Positions 6,411 to 8,465 of a stretch of DNA of 8,465 nucleotides are shown here, one piece after another (the stretch's first letter is position 1; the number at the start of each line of letters is the position of its first letter). Position numbers and translations under genes: made by a program. The DNA comes from Planctomycetales bacterium (GTDB lineage: Bacteria > Planctomycetota > Planctomycetia > Planctomycetales > Planctomycetaceae), in the NCBI GenBank assembly GCA_020050375.1, contig JAGVKR010000223.1:1-8465 (forward strand), read 5' to 3'. Under the pieces are notes generated by a model. It saw only the letters and a program-made list of their open reading frames with translations. It was not told where the DNA came from and did not search any database.

Positions 6411-6797
6411 ATGGCCAAGAGTGGTTCCCGCAAGAAGCTCCCCAAGGAAGTTGCGGTTATCAATGCCGACAACTGCACCGGCTGTGAAGCATGCCTGGAG
6501 GTGTGCCCGGTCGATTGCATCCAGAAAGTCCCCGGCGACAGGATCTCGGTCCTGCAGTCGTGGTGCGAGATCGACGTCGAGCGCTGCGTCGGCTGTGAGG
6601 TCTGCGTCCATATCCCGACGAAGAAGAGCGATCCCTACGAACTGACGGTCTGCCCGTGGGACGCGATCGAAATGGTCCCCACAGTCGAAGTCGCACAGAT
6701 CGTGGCTCAGAAAGGGGGCCCGCCCGATTACCTGCTCGAGAACTGGGATCGAGTCGTCGTGCCGGCTCAACGCATGGCAGAGCTAGCGGCGTCGTGA
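6411..6797 (+). CDS. 2[4Fe-4S] ferredoxin with atypical second motif
   Basis: A 128-residue electron carrier predicted to bind two [4Fe-4S] clusters. The first motif is canonical: C22-TG-C25-EA-C28-LEV-C32-P. The second starts normally (C59-VG-C62-EV-C65) but then has VHIP where the usual CxxxCP would end, and the next cysteine before a proline is C81-P, 15 residues after C65. In the pseudo-symmetric family fold, cluster I would be held by C22, C25, C28 and C81, and cluster II by C59, C62, C65 and C32. The insertion (KKSDPYEL) would lie between the two. C36 and C52 are extra cysteines. About 45 residues follow the last motif (YLLENWDRVVVPAQ), longer than in small clostridial ferredoxins of about 55 residues. 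A basic N-terminus (SGSRKKLPK) precedes the domain. It is cytoplasmic, with no signal peptide. The start is ATG-6411 with only a distant AGG. The redox partner is unknown. Confidence 0.88.
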   Translation: MAKSGSRKKLPKEVAVINADNCTGCEACLEVCPVDCIQKVPGDRISVLQSWCEIDVERCVGCEVCVHIPTKKSDPYELTVCPWDAIEMVPTVEVAQIVAQKGGPPDYLLENWDRVVVPAQRMAELAAS

Positions 6798-6842
6798 GCG
6801 AGGTCGACCGGTCCCAAGCGACTGGCCGGATTTCGTAGAGAA

Positions 6843-6933
6843 GCGGGTCGAAGAGTGAAGACAGAGGGTCGAGAATCGGATCGCCCGACGGGTTGATCCA
6901 ATCGCGACTTTCCGTCCTCCCTCTTCAATCTCC
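6843..6933. repeat. Imperfect inverted repeat made of 7-base purine-rich units
   Basis: Left arm, plus strand: 7-base units begin at 6843, 6850, 6857, 6864, 6871 and 6878, for example GAAGAGT, GAGGGTC and GAGAATC (roughly GARRRTC). Right arm, minus strand: units in the same style at 6927-6933 (GGAGATT), 6920-6926 (GAAGAGG), 6913-6919 (GAGGACG) and 6906-6912 (GAAAGTC). The arms pair in register: 6850-6856 with 6920-6926 matches 6 of 7, and the next two unit pairs match 5 of 7. The centre has a perfect GGATC/GATCC stem (6878-6882 with 6895-6899) around CCCGACGGG. It fills most of the gap between ferredoxin and dehydrogenase. It could attenuate or end transcription, or be a dispersed palindromic repeat. 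No T-run follows. Confidence 0.55.
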
Positions 6934-6950
6934 GCCCGACGGACCCCCGC

Positions 6951-7925
6951 ATGTCCACGCTCCCTCCGCGCGTCCTGCAAACCGACCGGGCCTGGCCGGA
7001 TACGTCGATCGAGCGTGAGATTCTGGCTGAGGCCGGCGCCGAGCTGGTCGAGGCGACCGCCACCGATGAAGCGACTCTCGCGTCGCTCGCGGGAGATGTC
7101 GACGCAATCATCACGAACTGGGCCAGAGTTTCAACACCTGTCGTCCGGGCGGCCAAACGCTGCCGCGTGATCTGCCGCAGTGGCATCGGCCTCGACAACA
7201 TCGACGTAAAGACCGCGACGACGCTGGGAATCCCCGTCACGAATATCCCCGATTACTGTGTGAACGAAGTTGCCGACCATGCCTTGGCGCTGCTTTTGGC
7301 TTGCGCCCGGCAGATCGCCTTCTTTCATCACCGCACGAAGCAGGGAGAATATCGGTTGCAGGCGGGGGCCTCGATGCCGCGCCTTGCGGGAAAGGTGTTG
7401 GGTTTGATTGGCCTGGGACGCATCGGTCGCAGCCTGGCTGCCCGGGCCCGCGCCGTGGGATTCGAGCTCGTGGCGCATACTTCGTCGGGGAGCGCGCACG
7501 GCGGCGATTGCCGGATGGTGGGGCTCGACGAATTGCTGGCCGTCAGCGATTTCGTTTCGCTGCATGCTCCCTTGAATCCGGCGACTCTGCATCTCATGCG
7601 GCTGCCGCAGTTCGAGCGGATGAAGCGGTCGGCTTACCTGATCAACACGTCGCGCGGCGGGCTGATCGATCACGTCGATCTCGCCACCGCGCTGGAGCGG
7701 AACCTGATTGCCGGTGCAGCACTCGACGTCTTCGAGCCGGAGCCTCCCGATCTGAGCCAACCGCTGTTTTGCGACGAGCGCGTGATCGTGACACCCCACG
7801 CGGCTTTCGTCTCGGAAGAATCGCTGATCGAGTTGCGGACGCGCGTCGCCCGGCAGGTGGTCGATGTGCTTTTGGGCCGCCGGCCGGAATGCGTCGTTAA
7901 TCCCGAGGTCTATGGCGGCGCCTGA
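6951..7925 (+). CDS. CtBP-like D-2-hydroxyacid dehydrogenase
   Basis: A cytoplasmic oxidoreductase of 324 residues in the D-isomer-specific 2-hydroxyacid dehydrogenase family, closest in style to the C-terminal-binding-protein/phosphoglycerate dehydrogenase branch. It should interconvert a 2-keto acid and a D-2-hydroxyacid using a nicotinamide cofactor; the substrate cannot be told. The substrate domain carries RSGIGLDNIDV (76-86) and NIPDYCVNEVADHALALLL (98-116). The Rossmann motif is GLGRIG (154-159). The catalytic set is complete: R235 in NTSRGG, E264 in DVFEPEP and H283 in TPH. The C-terminal NPEV is typical. The end of the second Rossmann strand reads VAHTSSGSAHG (from 174), so Thr/Ser stands where NAD-preferring enzymes have Asp. 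There is no regulatory ACT domain, and the length is usual for the short form. ATG-6951 has no Shine-Dalgarno sequence. Operon membership with the ferredoxin is possible but doubtful because of the intervening hairpin. Confidence 0.88.
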   Translation: MSTLPPRVLQTDRAWPDTSIEREILAEAGAELVEATATDEATLASLAGDVDAIITNWARVSTPVVRAAKRCRVICRSGIGLDNIDVKTATTLGIPVTNIPDYCVNEVADHALALLLACARQIAFFHHRTKQGEYRLQAGASMPRLAGKVLGLIGLGRIGRSLAARARAVGFELVAHTSSGSAHGGDCRMVGLDELLAVSDFVSLHAPLNPATLHLMRLPQFERMKRSAYLINTSRGGLIDHVDLATALERNLIAGAALDVFEPEPPDLSQPLFCDERVIVTPHAAFVSEESLIELRTRVARQVVDVLLGRRPECVVNPEVYGGA

Positions 7926-7936
7926 AAATGAGGGAA

Positions 7937-7999
7937 CAGGGATCAGGAGGCAGGCGACAGGAGTCAGGGGCATTTCTGACTCCTGCCGTCTGATGCCTG
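7937..7999. repeat. CAGG heptad hairpin downstream of the dehydrogenase
   Basis: Starting 12 bases after the stop codon, CAGG occurs five times at exact 7-base spacing (7937, 7944, 7951, 7958, 7965). The other arm, read on the minus strand, keeps the register with CAGGCAT (7999-7993), CAGACGG (7992-7986), CAGGAGT (7985-7979) and CAGAAAT (7978-7972). CAGGAGTCAG (7958-7967) pairs perfectly with CTGACTCCTG (7976-7985) around an 8-base loop, and GGCAGGC (7949-7955) pairs with GCCTGCC (7995-8001). The position fits a transcript end, but there is no T-run. The shared 7-base design with the element at 6843-6933 suggests one class of repeat. Confidence 0.6.
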
Positions 8000-8001
8000 C
8001 C

Positions 8002-8294
8002 CCCGATTCGCGCCCGCACGACTCCCCCAGGGTGATTGCCCGTGCCGCGCACGCCTGACGCGAATATCCGGCGCAATCGTTGCCGCTCGACTTGTTCCGC
8101 CACACGACCGGCACCTTCCGCATCGTCCGTAGATGCCGTCTCTAACGGTTTGACGTGTTGCGAATCGTGAACTATATGCCTACATGGCTCGTGGTCGCCT
8201 GCCGGAAGGCGACGGCCGCGCACCACCGGCGCCGGGATCGAACCAGACCTGATCTGACGGCTCCGAGGACGAACGAACGGTCATGGGATGGAAC
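8002..8294. other. Upstream region of the right-edge gene
   Basis: No gene is supportable here. It contains the promoter candidate at 8150-8178, then a leader of about 110 bases. In the leader is a 7-bp hairpin, GTCGCCT (8194-8200) with AGGCGAC (8207-8213) around a 6-base loop, and the perfect palindrome CCGGCGCCGG (8226-8235). The leader could be regulatory, but no known RNA class is recognised. Confidence 0.4.
8150..8178 (+). promoter_or_regulatory. Candidate sigma-70-like promoter
   Basis: TTGACG (8150-8155, 5 of 6 to the -35 consensus) and TATATG (8173-8178, 4 of 6 to the -10 consensus) are separated by the ideal 17 bases. This is one of the two best promoter-like matches in the window, and it points at the gene starting at 8295. 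Confidence 0.45.
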
Positions 8295-8465
8295 ATGTCT
8301 GATCCGACAGCAACGACGGCCACTGCCGAACCACCGAACGGGGGAGCGGTTGCCGCTATCGAGCCGGGCCGCGCCGTAGAAACGCTGCGAAAGCAGGTCC
8401 GCGAAAAAGACCAGCTCGTCGCGGCGCTCACCGAACGACTCGAACAGGCCGCCGAGCAGCTCGAC
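8295..8465 (+). CDS. N-terminus of a coiled-coil protein (runs off the right edge)
   Basis: The frame starts at ATG-8295 and is still open at the last base, giving 57 residues with the stop outside the window. The first 25 residues are a low-complexity Thr/Ala/Pro/Gly segment (MSDPTATTATAEPPNGGAVA, then AIEPG). They are followed by a strongly charged amphipathic helix with L31, V35, L41, L45, L49 and L56 roughly in heptad register, typical of a coiled coil. There is no signal peptide, so it is probably cytoplasmic or a structural/partner-binding protein. An in-frame stop lies at 8250. ATG-8283 is a possible earlier start, but GGGA (8285-8288) sits 6 bases before ATG-8295 and favours the latter. 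Function cannot be told from this fragment. Confidence 0.65.
   Translation, partial: MSDPTATTATAEPPNGGAVAAIEPGRAVETLRKQVREKDQLVAALTERLEQAAEQLD

Noticed and set aside
7937..8010. Possible CRISPR array or mobile-element end
   Set aside because: Units are 7 bases with no spacers, no target duplication is visible, and no transposase or cas gene is nearby; the inverted heptad structure explains the pattern better.
7131..8123. Minus-strand open frame of 330 codons opposite the dehydrogenase
   Set aside because: It runs antisense through all the dehydrogenase motifs and across the intergenic hairpin; no protein family features.

Overview
The window is GC-rich bacterial DNA, most likely from a planctomycete or a close relative. 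The signs are a C-terminal PEP-CTERM sorting signal, a large AsmA-type envelope protein, a CtBP-like D-2-hydroxyacid dehydrogenase, high GC at third codon positions, mostly weak Shine-Dalgarno signals, and wide intergenic gaps with repeats. The assignment rests on gene content and style, not on a marker gene. No rRNA, tRNA, CRISPR array, insertion sequence or integrase is visible.

Layout. (1) Positions 1-520 hold no intact gene: a small hairpin near the left edge, then sequence that looks like the frame-disrupted 5' part of the next gene. (2) 521-964 (+) encodes the C-terminal part of a PEP-CTERM protein that lacks its own signal peptide. (3) 1219-1536 (+) is a 105-residue unrecognised protein with good codon-position statistics and a promoter-like sequence upstream. 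(4) 4810-6048 (-) is a multi-pass ArnT/PMT-like (GT-C) glycosyltransferase. It overlaps by 4 bases (ATGA) the start of 1589-4813 (-), a 1074-residue AsmA-like protein anchored in the inner membrane. The two form a coupled operon with a promoter candidate and a strong Shine-Dalgarno sequence just upstream. (5) 6411-6797 (+) is a 128-residue 2[4Fe-4S] ferredoxin with an unusual second cysteine motif and a structured leader. (6) 6951-7925 (+) is a CtBP-like hydroxyacid dehydrogenase. (7) 8295 to the right edge (+) is the start of a coiled-coil protein that runs off the window, behind a good sigma-70-like promoter candidate.

How the genes may relate. The glycosyltransferase/AsmA pair points to envelope biogenesis: polyprenyl-phosphate-sugar-dependent glycosylation next to a bridge-like lipid-transport candidate. 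Ferredoxin and dehydrogenase are both redox proteins on one strand, but a long imperfect hairpin separates them and no shared pathway is evident.

The most unusual non-coding signal is a pair of hairpin-forming intergenic elements flanking the dehydrogenase gene (about 6843-6933 and 7937-7999). Each is built from degenerate purine-rich 7-base units, and the same 7-base register continues on the opposite strand in the other arm. A second non-coding signal is the ferredoxin leader, where one CGGGC segment can pair with either an upstream or a downstream GCCCG.
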